Shown: positions 7,841-15,463 of the stretch, piece after piece | How the letters are laid out: every line of letters starts with the position of its first letter | Position numbering within the stretch: the first letter of the stretch is position 1 | NCBI GenBank assembly: GCA_030039695.1 | Contig: JASHVB010000493.1 | Location: 1 to 15,577 of the forward strand | Direction: 5' to 3' | DNA length: 15,577 bases | Source of the DNA: Acetobacteraceae bacterium | GTDB lineage: Bacteria; Pseudomonadota; Alphaproteobacteria; Acetobacterales; Acetobacteraceae | The notes under the pieces: generated by a model | What the model saw: the letters and a program-made list of their open reading frames with translations, nothing else | Databases searched by the model: none | What the model was told of the DNA's origin: nothing | Position numbers and translations under genes: made by a program

Positions 7841-8746
7841 CTAGCGCTGCGTCGGGCCCTCTTTCGCAGTGCGGAGCTCGGCGAGCGCCTGGCGAGCGAC
7901 CTGGCGAAGCATCGGAGTGTCGGCCAGCACCAGAGCCTGGCGCAACCAACGTCGGGCCGAGCTTGCGTCCCCCTGCGCGGCGGCGCTCTGCGCAGCCTGG
8001 ATAAAGAGGTCTGCGGCCGTGGCCCTATCGCCGGCCGCCGCCGCCGCTTGCGCTTCCACGGCCAGTGCTCGCGCCATGCCGCGATAATCGAGGTCGGTGC
8101 GCCGAAGACCCGCGGCACGATCCGCCTCGCTCTCGGCCCGCACAAACTTTCTCTCGCCGAGGTCCCGACGCGCCGCAAGCTCGAAGGCATCGGCGCTCTC
8201 CGCGGTGTCCGCTGGATGTGCGAGCCGGGCCAATGCGGCGTCGAGCCCGGCCTGATCGCCGCTCTCGTCAGCGATCAGCCCCCGTAGGAACGCGGCCCCC
8301 GCCGCCGCTGACGGATTGCCGCCGACCTCCACAGCCGCCGCCAGGCCGTCTGCCCGCTTTATGTCCCCGAGCCGATAGAGAGCGTTCGCCTCCGCCAGAA
8401 TCAGGGCGGGGAACGGGGCGACGCCGCGATTCGCGAGCTCGATATGCGTCTTTCGCGCTGCGGCGAGCGCGTCCCTCGGACGGTTGGCGGCGAGATCGGC
8501 GACTGCGAGATCGTAGCCGTAATCTCCGATCGCTCCCGCGTCGTCGCGCGCTTCCGCCCGCTCCAGGGCCTCTTTGTACTGCGACGCTGCCTCGCTCGGG
8601 CGTTGCAGCGAGAACGCAAGCTTGCCTGCCTCGGATTCACGTTGCAGAACCGTATCCTGCGGCTGCGCGGGGCGCGGCGGCGTGCTGCCACAGCCCGAAA
8701 GCGCCGCGCTGGCAACGGCGAATACCGCGGCGCTGAGTTGTCTCAC
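7841..8746 (-). CDS. TPR-like repeat lipoprotein, last gene of MCE operon
   Basis: The 301-aa product begins with a lipoprotein signal MRQLSAAVFAVASAALSGC, with lipobox L-S-G-C and acylation at C19, so it is expected to be anchored in a membrane facing the periplasm. The rest is alanine-rich and almost all helical, with repeated helix pairs such as LQRPSEAASQYKEALERAEA and WLRQALVLADTPMLRQVARQ, in the style of tetratricopeptide repeats. The GTG start at 8746 overlaps the MCE gene stop as GTGA, indicating translational coupling. It stands where other MCE systems often have an outer-membrane or periplasmic partner, so a role as scaffold or outer-membrane contact for the MCE complex is inferred. 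No enzyme motif is visible. Confidence 0.8.
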   Translation of the reverse strand: MRQLSAAVFAVASAALSGCGSTPPRPAQPQDTVLQRESEAGKLAFSLQRPSEAASQYKEALERAEARDDAGAIGDYGYDLAVADLAANRPRDALAAARKTHIELANRGVAPFPALILAEANALYRLGDIKRADGLAAAVEVGGNPSAAAGAAFLRGLIADESGDQAGLDAALARLAHPADTAESADAFELAARRDLGERKFVRAESEADRAAGLRRTDLDYRGMARALAVEAQAAAAAGDRATAADLFIQAAQSAAAQGDASSARRWLRQALVLADTPMLRQVARQALAELRTAKEGPTQR

Positions 8747-9705
8747 GGCTCGATCTGCGTCGCCGGCAAGCGTCTTTGCTCCGGCTGCACACGGCCGCCA
8801 CCGCCGAGCAGCCAGAGCCCGCGTAGTTGCGTTACCAGCCGCTGCAAATCCGCGGCGGTGAGCTCGGTTTGCGTGAGCAAGGGGCGCAGATTGCTGGAGG
8901 CGCCGGCAAGATTGCGCGTAATCTCCGGCAATTGCGGCGCCGCCAAAGCGAGCTGCCGCGTCGCCGATTGCAGATTGGCGAGGAGCACGTCGGCGCGGCC
9001 GAGCAGCTCAGGAACGCCCTTCTCGGTCGAAGCTGTCCGCTTCGCGAGCGCATCGAGATTCCCGGCCGCGTCATTCAGCCGTGCGATCACAACGGTGAGG
9101 CTTGCGACCTCCTGCTCTGCATCGTGGGCCAGGGTATCGTTGGTCATCAAACGGCCGATGGTGCCCTGGCCTTTCTGTAAGCCGCCCGTCAGGGCGGCCA
9201 GAGCATCCATGGTGCGCTTTGTATCGTCCAGCACGGGAAAGACCTTCTGCTGAACGCGCGTCAGCATCGCGGTCAGCGTGTCGGTGGGCGCGGTCTCGGT
9301 GGTCGCCTTGATGACCGCGTAGCGCCAGTCCATCGGCGTGCCGGTGCCGCGGGATATATCGACATAGGCGGCGCCCGCGACGCCGAAGGTGCGGCGAATC
9401 ACGGCCCGGCTGTCGCGGCGGATAAAAGGTTCAGCCTGCCGGTCGATATCGGCCTCGGCATAGATCTGCTGGGTGGGATTGAGTACGATCCGGCGGACGG
9501 TGCCCGAATGAATGCCGAGGACCTGGATGTCGGCGCCGGCAGCGAGGCCACCGACCCCGGATTGCGGAAGCACGATTCTGAGCTGCGCCACGGGGCGGAG
9601 CCACGTGCTCAGCACGCCGGCCTCGAGCATCGCACCAACGAAGATCAGCACGGCCACGATCACCAACAGGCCGATCCACTCGTCCGTGTGGCGCAGACGG
9701 ATCAT
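8743..9705 (-). CDS. MCE/MlaD-family substrate-binding protein
   Basis: A 320-aa protein with one N-terminal membrane helix (about residues 11-33, IGLLVIVAVLIFVGAMLEAG) and a following MCE domain (about 40-118) showing the typical V.GL..GA.V...GI..G.V..I pattern as GVGGLAAGADIQVLGIHSGT and ending in AAYVDISRG. The remaining 200 residues are mostly helical and could form a periplasmic needle or coiled bundle. MCE proteins bind lipids or other hydrophobic molecules and form hexameric rings or tubes between inner and outer membranes. The ATG overlaps the stop of the ATPase-like gene as ATGA. It is clearly part of the same complex as the MlaE-type permease. The cargo is not known. Confidence 0.9.
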   Translation of the reverse strand: MIRLRHTDEWIGLLVIVAVLIFVGAMLEAGVLSTWLRPVAQLRIVLPQSGVGGLAAGADIQVLGIHSGTVRRIVLNPTQQIYAEADIDRQAEPFIRRDSRAVIRRTFGVAGAAYVDISRGTGTPMDWRYAVIKATTETAPTDTLTAMLTRVQQKVFPVLDDTKRTMDALAALTGGLQKGQGTIGRLMTNDTLAHDAEQEVASLTVVIARLNDAAGNLDALAKRTASTEKGVPELLGRADVLLANLQSATRQLALAAPQLPEITRNLAGASSNLRPLLTQTELTAADLQRLVTQLRGLWLLGGGGRVQPEQRRLPATQIEP

Positions 9706-10400
9706 GCGGCGAGCCGCAGCGTTGTCAGGCCGCGTTCGGTCAACCGCAGCCGCTGCGTGGCAGGAAACGAGCGGTCGTTCCAGATCAGATCGCTGCCCGT
9801 GAACCAGATCGCGGCGGCGCCCCGGTCGCGCGCCGCAGCCAAGGCATTGAGCAGCGGCGGCACGAGATCGGCGAACTGTCCCTCCACCGGGCTCTCCAAT
9901 AGCACGAGGCGTGGCTCGCCGAGGAACGCGCGCACAGCAGCGGCACGCGCGAGATCGGCGGGGGCCAACGCTTCGGGTCGCATGAGCGGCAGGCCGGGCA
10001 GCCCGAAGAAGCGGGCAAGCTCTGCGGCTTCCTCGACCAGCGCGTCAGCCGAGCGCCGCGAATGATGAAGCTGTGGCAGCAGGATGTTGCGATCCACGCT
10101 GGCGAACCCGATCCAGGCGCCGAAGCCATGCACGCGGCCGATACGCCCGCGCAACGCCGCCGCCAGGATGTCGGGCAATGACGCCCAGTCGCGCCCGAGG
10201 AAGCGGACGCTGCCGTGCGCAAGTGGGATGAGTCCCGAGCAGAGATCCGCGAACTGAGCGGCCCAGAGGGGATTCCGCGCTTCGATCAAGGCGAGCTCGC
10301 CCGCGAAGAGGTCGAGCGCGAACGGGATCGAGGGCAAGTCCGCCGCGCCCGGCTCTGGCTCGGCTTCGTCGATCTGCAGGATCTGGGCGGCGTTGGGCAT
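9702..10400 (-). CDS. Degenerate ABC-ATPase-like subunit of the MCE system (MlaF-like)
   Basis: The 232-aa protein aligns by eye with MlaF-type ABC ATPases throughout: GELALIEARNPLWAA at the Walker A position (34-48), GSVRFLGRDW after it, a Q-loop region RIGRVHGFGAWIGF, NILLPQL, LAPADLARAAAVRAFL at the signature, PRLVLLESP at Walker B and IWFTGSDL at the H-loop. But the key residues are gone: the Walker A glycines and lysine (W46 at the lysine position, A47 at Ser/Thr), the Q of the Q-loop, the SGG of the signature, the Walker B Asp and catalytic Glu (E169, S170) and the H-loop histidine. It therefore probably cannot hydrolyse ATP. ATG 10400 is chosen, four bases after the permease stop; TTG 10436 is an alternative. 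The frame is intact, which argues against a pseudogene. Confidence 0.8.
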   Translation of the reverse strand: MPNAAQILQIDEAEPEPGAADLPSIPFALDLFAGELALIEARNPLWAAQFADLCSGLIPLAHGSVRFLGRDWASLPDILAAALRGRIGRVHGFGAWIGFASVDRNILLPQLHHSRRSADALVEEAAELARFFGLPGLPLMRPEALAPADLARAAAVRAFLGEPRLVLLESPVEGQFADLVPPLLNALAAARDRGAAAIWFTGSDLIWNDRSFPATQRLRLTERGLTTLRLAA

Positions 10401-10404
10401 CGGC

Positions 10405-11223
10405 TCATGCCGCCAGGCTGAGGACGAGGCTTGCAATCATGATCGCGAGCAGCCCACGCACGAACCCACGCGGCAACAGGCTCGCCATGTCCTCGTCCGG
10501 ACGCGCGCCCATCCCGGTGAGGCAGGCGGTGAGCGCCACTAGAAGGCCGATCACCACCATTTTTGCAGGGAAGACCGCGAAATCGACCACCTGCATCGCA
10601 GCGAGCACGTTGTCGAGGAAATCCCAGAGCGAGCCTTGCACCGATCCGAGTAGATTGCCGAAGACGAAGCCGATGACGAGCGCCGTGAGCGCGAAGAGGA
10701 CACCGAGCGTGAAGCTGGCGAGTGCGAGCGCCAGCGCGCGCGGCAGCACGAGCAGCAGGAACGGGTCGATCCCCTGTGCCGCGAGCGCTCGGGCCTGCCC
10801 ACCGAGCTGTAGCGCGCCGACCTCCTGCACCGCGACAGTTCCGCTGCGCCCGAGCAGGATGAGCCCGATCAAGAGCGGTGTGATTTCGCGCACGAGCACG
10901 GTGACGAGGATCGCGCCGGCAAGCTGCTGTTGGCCGGCGAGGCCGAGCCAATAGAGCGCCTCGGCGATCATCGCGAGGCCGGCGAGGACGGCGGTGACCA
11001 TGGTGGTGGCAAGCCCGCCGCCGACGGCCTGGCGGAGCGCGCGGCGGAACTCGGCACGCACGGTGCGCCGCCAGGAGGCAGGACGGACGGCCTCGCTCAG
11101 CACGCCCCAGGTCAGGGCGGCGAGCATAAGCAGGAACTGGGCGCGCCGGCGCGCCAACCGGCCGATCGCGGCAAGTCCGGCGCGTGATCGTCTGGCGGCG
11201 AACTCGGACGCCGTCGCGCTCAC
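10405..11223 (-). CDS. MlaE/YrbE-type permease
   Basis: A 272-aa inner-membrane permease of the MlaE family, the membrane core of MCE lipid transporters. A basic N-terminal part (residues 1-65) is followed by hydrophobic helices. The family core is clear: VREITPLLIGLILLGRSGT (111-129), E134 in VQEVGALQLGGQARALAAQG (the elbow/coupling region), GIDPFLLLVLPR (151-162), and the long helices ALASFTLGVLFALTALVIG and KMVVIGLLVALTACLTGMGA. The start is GTG 11223, overlapping the stop of the upstream sensor gene as GTGA. Length is typical. It should pair with the ATPase-like subunit and MCE protein encoded just downstream. Transport direction and cargo cannot be read from sequence. Confidence 0.9.
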   Translation of the reverse strand: MSATASEFAARRSRAGLAAIGRLARRRAQFLLMLAALTWGVLSEAVRPASWRRTVRAEFRRALRQAVGGGLATTMVTAVLAGLAMIAEALYWLGLAGQQQLAGAILVTVLVREITPLLIGLILLGRSGTVAVQEVGALQLGGQARALAAQGIDPFLLLVLPRALALALASFTLGVLFALTALVIGFVFGNLLGSVQGSLWDFLDNVLAAMQVVDFAVFPAKMVVIGLLVALTACLTGMGARPDEDMASLLPRGFVRGLLAIMIASLVLSLAA

Positions 11224-13544
11224 AGTCGGCTCGCGAGGATGAAGGTTCGCGCCGCGCCGACGCGCGGAAGGTAGAAGCTGCCGCGTGGGCGGAACAGGAA
11301 TTGGTGACGGAGAAGCTCATAGGCCGCCTCGCTCACCTGGATCGAACCCGCACCGATGGTGGAGGTCGCCATGATGTCGGCGGTACGCACGGCCTCGCCC
11401 CAGAGGTTGAACAGACGCGGATGGCGACCGACCTGGCCGCCAATGGCAATGCCGTGGTCGATGCCGATCCGGAAGACCGGCGCCTGCCCGCAATCCTCGA
11501 AGAGCTCGAGGCAGCGCTCGCGCACGGCGAGCGCTGCCTCAGCGATGCGCAGAATGGCTTTGTCGTCGTCCGCCTTGAACCCGGCGGCAGCCACCACCTC
11601 CTGGCCCACGAGCTTCATGTACGGGATGTCGTGCTGCTCAGCGATTTCCTGCAGCGCCTCGGCGACCCGGTCGGCGAGGCTGCAATTTTCGCTTCCGTGG
11701 GGCGTGGCGATCGCCACCGGGTCGTTGAACCTCACCACCATGGCGGCAAGCGCAGGAAACACGTCGGCCCCGATCACCTGCGTATCGAGGCCGCGCAGCG
11801 CGAGATCGGCGGCGAAGTCGCGCTCGCCCGGCGGTGTCCCGATTGGCGCCGGGTGAGGCACGGACATCGAAGCTTCCGCCGCTGTGTCACGGTCCTCTTC
11901 CGGCTCGGGGCCGCGCATCCGGATCGCCAGCATGCTGGCAAGCGCCGGCAGCAGATCGCGCGCCTCCGCCAGCCGCGAGGCATCCTCGAGCAGCAGCGCA
12001 CCCGCGAGCCTCTCCTCCGCCATGATTGGCACGGCGGTCAGTGCCTGGCTGTTAAAGGGCTGCATGAACGCGCGGTGCAACTCCGCGGTGCGTCTGTCGT
12101 TGGCGGCATCATCGCTGTCAATCGGTGCCGCCTTGGCAAGGGCAGCGAAGAACTGCGGCAACTCCGCGCGCGCGAGCTCGAGGCCAGCGACATGGCCGGC
12201 ACATTCGCGCTCATAGGCGTCCTCGCAGGCAAGCTTGCGTCCACCCTCACTCACGCGCCAGACGCTCGTGCGGCGTGCGGCGGCGAGCTCAGCCAATGTC
12301 TCGGTGAGTGCCCGGACCGGGGCCTCCCGGGCGGGATCCATCAGATCCGGTTGGCGGGCGAGGGCGGCGAAGGCCGTGCCCTGGCGCTCCACGGCTCGCC
12401 CGCGATCGAGCAGCAGGCGGGCCGTGCGGTCCGCGCGCAGCCCCTGGCGCACGAGTAAGCCGGCGAGCAAGGCGGTGAGCGCGACGACGATGAGCGAGAG
12501 CGCCAGCGCGTGACGGCTGTTAGCAGCGACGAATCCGGTGAAGTCCCGTTCCGGCACAACGATCAGGAGCGACCAATTTTGGGAAGCCGCGGGCAAGCGG
12601 GCAGCTATGGAGACCAGCCGCTCGCCGTCCACGTTGATCAGTCGGTTGCCGTAGCCCTCAATTCGGAAATGGTCATAGGCCCGTGCGAGGGCCGGATCGC
12701 CGAGTTGGTCAATCCGCGCTGTCGTGAGATGGTCCCCCCCGCCGCGCAGAAGTCGAGTGCTATCCGGACCGGCAATCAGATGGCCGGTATCGTCGACGAT
12801 GACGGCACGCCCGCTGTCGCCGATGTGCAGCGATGCAAGAAAGCTGGAGAGTGCTTTCAGCGTGATATCGACGCCGAAGACGGTCCCGTCCTGATCGCCC
12901 ACGCGGATGGCGGCAGTGACGCCCGGGGCGCGCGCGGTGAAGAAGATATAGACGTCGCTCCAGAACACGCCTGTGGTCTTCAATGCGCCCTGGTACCAGC
13001 TGCGCGTGCGGGGGTCGTATTCATCCGTGGGCGTCGGCAGCGTGCGGGTGACATGGCCAGCTTGGTCCCGGTAAACCCATTTCACTTCGCGGGCGTCCGA
13101 GACGTTGCGGATCACCTTGGTCGTGGTGCCGCCATTCTCTCCGCGGCGCACCATCATGAAGTCGCCTTGCCGGTTGGCGACGTAGAACGCATCGATCTGC
13201 GGAATGTGCTTCAGCGCGCTGGCGGCATAAGCCTCCAGCACAGTGCCGCTGTCCGGTACGGCATTATGCGCGACCATGTCGCGCGCGAGCAGGGCGGCGC
13301 GTGTAGCAGGATCGAGATAGTCGCTCACCCGCTGCGCGATTTGCGCCTGCAACCCGGCGAGCAACGTTTTGGAGAGTGCGATCACGCCGGCGCGGTCGAC
13401 GCGATTGGTATAGAGAGTGATGGCGAGGATCGCAGCGATGACGAGCAAAACGCCGCCGATCGGAGCGCCGACACGCAGCCAGAGTCTCTTTCGTTGCCCG
13501 TGCGCCGGAGCGAGGTCCAGATTGACCACCTCCTCGGTGGGCAT
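11220..13544 (-). CDS. dCACHE sensor with GAF-like and degenerate class III cyclase domains
   Basis: The 774-aa protein has a first membrane helix (about 25-46), an extracytoplasmic double-CACHE domain (about 50-335) with RSWYQGALKTTGVFWSDVY and FGVDITLKALSSFL, a second helix (about 346-366), a GAF-like region (about 385-540) and a C-terminal class III nucleotide cyclase fold (about 590-774), recognisable from YMKLVGQEVVAAAG, RIGIDHGIAIGGQVG, LFNLWGEAVRTADIM and SIQVSEAAYELL. Catalytic residues are missing: the first metal Asp (AMVVRFNDP instead of a VLFADI type), the second metal Asp (Q648), and the transition-state Asn and Arg (R720, I724). It probably senses a small ligand outside and signals by shape change. 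ATG 13544 has a strong GGGAGG ribosome-binding site five bases upstream. It is the first gene of the operon. Confidence 0.88.
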   Translation of the reverse strand: MPTEEVVNLDLAPAHGQRKRLWLRVGAPIGGVLLVIAAILAITLYTNRVDRAGVIALSKTLLAGLQAQIAQRVSDYLDPATRAALLARDMVAHNAVPDSGTVLEAYAASALKHIPQIDAFYVANRQGDFMMVRRGENGGTTTKVIRNVSDAREVKWVYRDQAGHVTRTLPTPTDEYDPRTRSWYQGALKTTGVFWSDVYIFFTARAPGVTAAIRVGDQDGTVFGVDITLKALSSFLASLHIGDSGRAVIVDDTGHLIAGPDSTRLLRGGGDHLTTARIDQLGDPALARAYDHFRIEGYGNRLINVDGERLVSIAARLPAASQNWSLLIVVPERDFTGFVAANSRHALALSLIVVALTALLAGLLVRQGLRADRTARLLLDRGRAVERQGTAFAALARQPDLMDPAREAPVRALTETLAELAAARRTSVWRVSEGGRKLACEDAYERECAGHVAGLELARAELPQFFAALAKAAPIDSDDAANDRRTAELHRAFMQPFNSQALTAVPIMAEERLAGALLLEDASRLAEARDLLPALASMLAIRMRGPEPEEDRDTAAEASMSVPHPAPIGTPPGERDFAADLALRGLDTQVIGADVFPALAAMVVRFNDPVAIATPHGSENCSLADRVAEALQEIAEQHDIPYMKLVGQEVVAAAGFKADDDKAILRIAEAALAVRERCLELFEDCGQAPVFRIGIDHGIAIGGQVGRHPRLFNLWGEAVRTADIMATSTIGAGSIQVSEAAYELLRHQFLFRPRGSFYLPRVGAARTFILASRL

Positions 13545-13570
13545 AGGTCCCTCCCACGGTTAACCGCGCG

Positions 13571-13600
13571 ACTATAGGTTCGCGCCTGTTAAATGTGCAA
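13571..13600 (-). promoter_or_regulatory. Candidate sigma-70 type promoter of the sensor-MCE operon
   Basis: On the minus strand TTGCAC (13600-13595) and TATAGT (13576-13571) are separated by 18 bases, with the -10 element about 26 bases upstream of the start codon at 13544. The -10 matches the consensus in five of six bases, the -35 only in the TTG part. It is the only plausible promoter seen for the five-gene operon. Confidence 0.4.
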
Positions 13601-13602
13601 GG

Positions 13603-13773
13603 ATGGGCCCGCTGACCATTTCGTCTTGCGGTACAAAACTGGCGGCGCTGAATCCGGGCGGTACTTACGAATTCACATCGATAGCCGGACACGCGACATT
13701 GCTGTTGCTCACTGTGGCGCTGGTGGTCTTGCCGGTCGTGGCCGGCCGACGCCCGGTCGCCGCGCCATGCTGA
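13603..13773 (+). CDS. Possible 56-aa single-pass membrane protein
   Basis: A short frame from ATG 13603 to TGA 13771-13773 encodes MGPLTISSCGTKLAALNPGG, then a polar linker, a strong hydrophobic stretch ATLLLLTVALVVLPVVAG (about residues 31-48) and a short basic tail. It is divergent to the sensor-MCE operon. AAGG lies directly before the ATG, too close for a good ribosome-binding site. It could be a small membrane protein or the last part of a lost membrane protein, because the helix followed by a short basic tail looks like a C-terminus. Coding evidence is weak. Confidence 0.3.
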   Translation: MGPLTISSCGTKLAALNPGGTYEFTSIAGHATLLLLTVALVVLPVVAGRRPVAAPC

Positions 13774-13792
13774 GGGACGCCGCCGCGAACCG

Positions 13793-14419
13793 TCATGCTG
13801 CTCGCAACCCGGCCGGACGCATCAGCGGCAGAACCTGCTGCTCAAAGAATGCCAGGTCTGGGGGGCAGTCGAAGAGATTCACCTGAACACCATCGCGTCC
13901 GCCAGCGTGTAGCTGCACGAACCAGTCCACAATCTGCGCGGGCGAACCGATCAGATGCACATTCCCGCCAATCACCCATTGCGCGCCTGTGTGCCCGCGC
14001 CATGACGCGGTGTCGCCGCTCTGGAACGTGCGCACGAAATAGTCCGCAGCCATCGGATCCTGATTTTCCAGAACGCCGTCGTACGCTGCCCGCGCCTCAC
14101 GCTCCGTCGAGCGGCAGATCACATGCGGATTGATGATCGTCTTTACCTTGCACCCATAACCGCGAGCCAGCGCCTTGATCTTCGCAATATGCGCTGGCAG
14201 CAACTCGCGCACCCGCACCGGGTCGGCGCCGGTGGGGCTAGTGATGAGGATCAGATCCGAGTGCTTCGCCGCGTAGTCCAGCCCCGCTGGTGATCTGGCA
14301 AGCGAAGCAAAGGCGACGGACCGGGGGCGGCGCAGGACGGCGCGGCGGCCATGCGAGGCTCCTACAATCGGGCGAGCGTCAGCAAGCGTGACCATGCGGT
14401 GGTGGCACCATAGCGCCAT
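13793..14419 (-). pseudogene. C-terminal half of a luciferase-like flavin monooxygenase
   Basis: The 208-codon frame contains, from about residue 42, a clear match to the C-terminal half of LLM-class FMNH2-dependent monooxygenases of the dimethylsulfone/alkanesulfonate type: SPAGLDYAAKHSDLI, HIAKIKALARGYGCKVKTII, NPHVICRSTEREA, WRGHTGAQWVIGGNVHLIG and VDWFVQLHAGGRDGVQVNLF. Full-length enzymes have about 350-380 residues with an N-terminal TIM-barrel half that binds flavin and the sulfur compound. Here that half is absent, and the first 40 residues are unrelated sequence, so the gene is truncated and presumably inactive. The remaining part is well preserved, so the loss looks recent. ATG 14419 is only the first available start. 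Confidence 0.7.
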
Positions 14420-14744
14420 CCGGCAACCGTCTCATCGATCTTTCGCCGCGGTTTGGCCTGGACATCAGGACCATAGACTTCAGCCGACACACGCTGCCCA
14501 CACCGGCCAGCGGCCACCGGCACGCCAGTGGCCCGCAATGGAGCAACAATATAGTGGAACAACGACATGTTGCACGCCGCGATCGTCGTTGGCGCACGTT
14601 GCCCCGTTACACCAACCGCGATTGCTGCTCGTGCGTCGCGGCTGTCGGTTGCTGCTGGATGTCGTCCCGCGCAATCTCAGCCCTGAGATCAGGCAAGAGT
14701 CTTGCCATCTCTAGTGCTTGCCGCAGCGATGCGATCCTTTCCGC
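14420..14744. other. Stretch without a supported gene
   Basis: About 325 bases between the monooxygenase fragment and the regulator remnant. On the minus strand a frame with AERIASLRQALEMARLLPDL (about 14744-14685) and another with AEVYGPDVQAKPRRKIDETV (about 14490-14430) read like protein pieces, but no family was recognised and neither has a credible start. They may be further gene debris. Confidence 0.3.
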
Positions 14745-15352
14745 CTAGTCACTGTGTGCTCGCCCGGACCATTTCCCCACGCTCTGAAATTCCGGCTCGA
14801 TCGCGCCGGTGAGGCCGCTTCCACCTCATCCGTCAGATCGGCGATGTCTTGCAACGATCCTTCGCAGCAGTCGGTCCAGACAAGCGTCACCGGGTCGGCC
14901 TCGATCCATTGTGCAGTGAAGCAGATGATGGCCGCTCCAGCGTACCGAGGCTTCCGGAACGTAGCGCACACCAAATTTCCTCCCGGCCTGTTTCACCTCG
15001 ACGGCGCCATTGTCGTGGGCGAAGCTCGAATTGCGGGCAATCACAGCCAGCCAAATCATGCCTGACAAGGCGTTGGTGACCGACAACTCAAGGTGGTACC
15101 TCGTGTGGCGAGGGTACGCAGCAGCGGCCCTTTCGTGTCACCGGGCACACATCGCAACTTGTGCACGCATTGCGAGAGGTTCTCGTCTGTGACGACCACG
15201 TTGGACCAAACGGCGTCGCACATAATCATCGCGCAACACCGTGCGTCCCGCATTGCGGGCCAACACCGCCACAGATTTAATGACTTGGACGGCAGCGGGA
15301 ACGCTGCACCGTCGTGCCCGGTCAGACACGGACGATCCAGATTCAACGGCAT
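14745..15352 (-). pseudogene. Frameshifted CadC-type winged-helix/TolB-like regulator remnant
   Basis: Reading the minus strand, pieces of one known architecture occur in order but in changing frames. First an OmpR/CadC-type winged helix: FPLPSKSLNL, then VAVLARNAGRTVLRDDYV in a second frame, then VWSNVVVTDENLSQCVHKLR and LLRTLATRG. Then the TolB-like segment often found in such regulators or adenylate-cyclase-linked TPR proteins: WLAVIARNSSF, AVEVKQAGRKFGVRYVPEAS, then after a frame change AQWIEADPVTLVW and GSLQDIADLTDEV, and finally LTGAIEPEFQ in a third frame. The usual segment between these parts (around SIAVLPF) and the C-terminal repeats are missing. At least three frameshifts and a deletion make this a clear relic. 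Confidence 0.7.
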
Positions 15353-15463
15353 CGTGCCGACCGCACTGTCGCCCCGCGCGCACCTCGCCCTGCAGTGCAG
15401 TACGAGCCTACCGGCTGCACAGCGCGGCTAATCGCGGTCATCGCTGATGACACGCTGGCGCAG

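Noticed and set aside
7248..7949. Several overlapping minus-strand frames downstream of the MCE operon
   Set aside because: Low-complexity arginine/alanine/proline-rich translations, no ribosome-binding sites and no motifs.
10286..11320. Minus-strand 344-codon frame overlapping the permease gene
   Set aside because: It is an arginine/proline/alanine-rich shadow in the wrong frame of the MlaE-type permease gene; no motif and no room alongside the real gene.
11184..12458. Plus-strand 424-codon frame antisense to the sensor gene
   Set aside because: Long antisense frames are expected in GC-rich coding DNA; the opposite strand has clear dCACHE, GAF-like and cyclase motifs.
12510..13577. Plus-strand 355-codon frame antisense to the dCACHE part of the sensor
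   Set aside because: Same cause: composition is His/Arg/Asp-rich with no family features.
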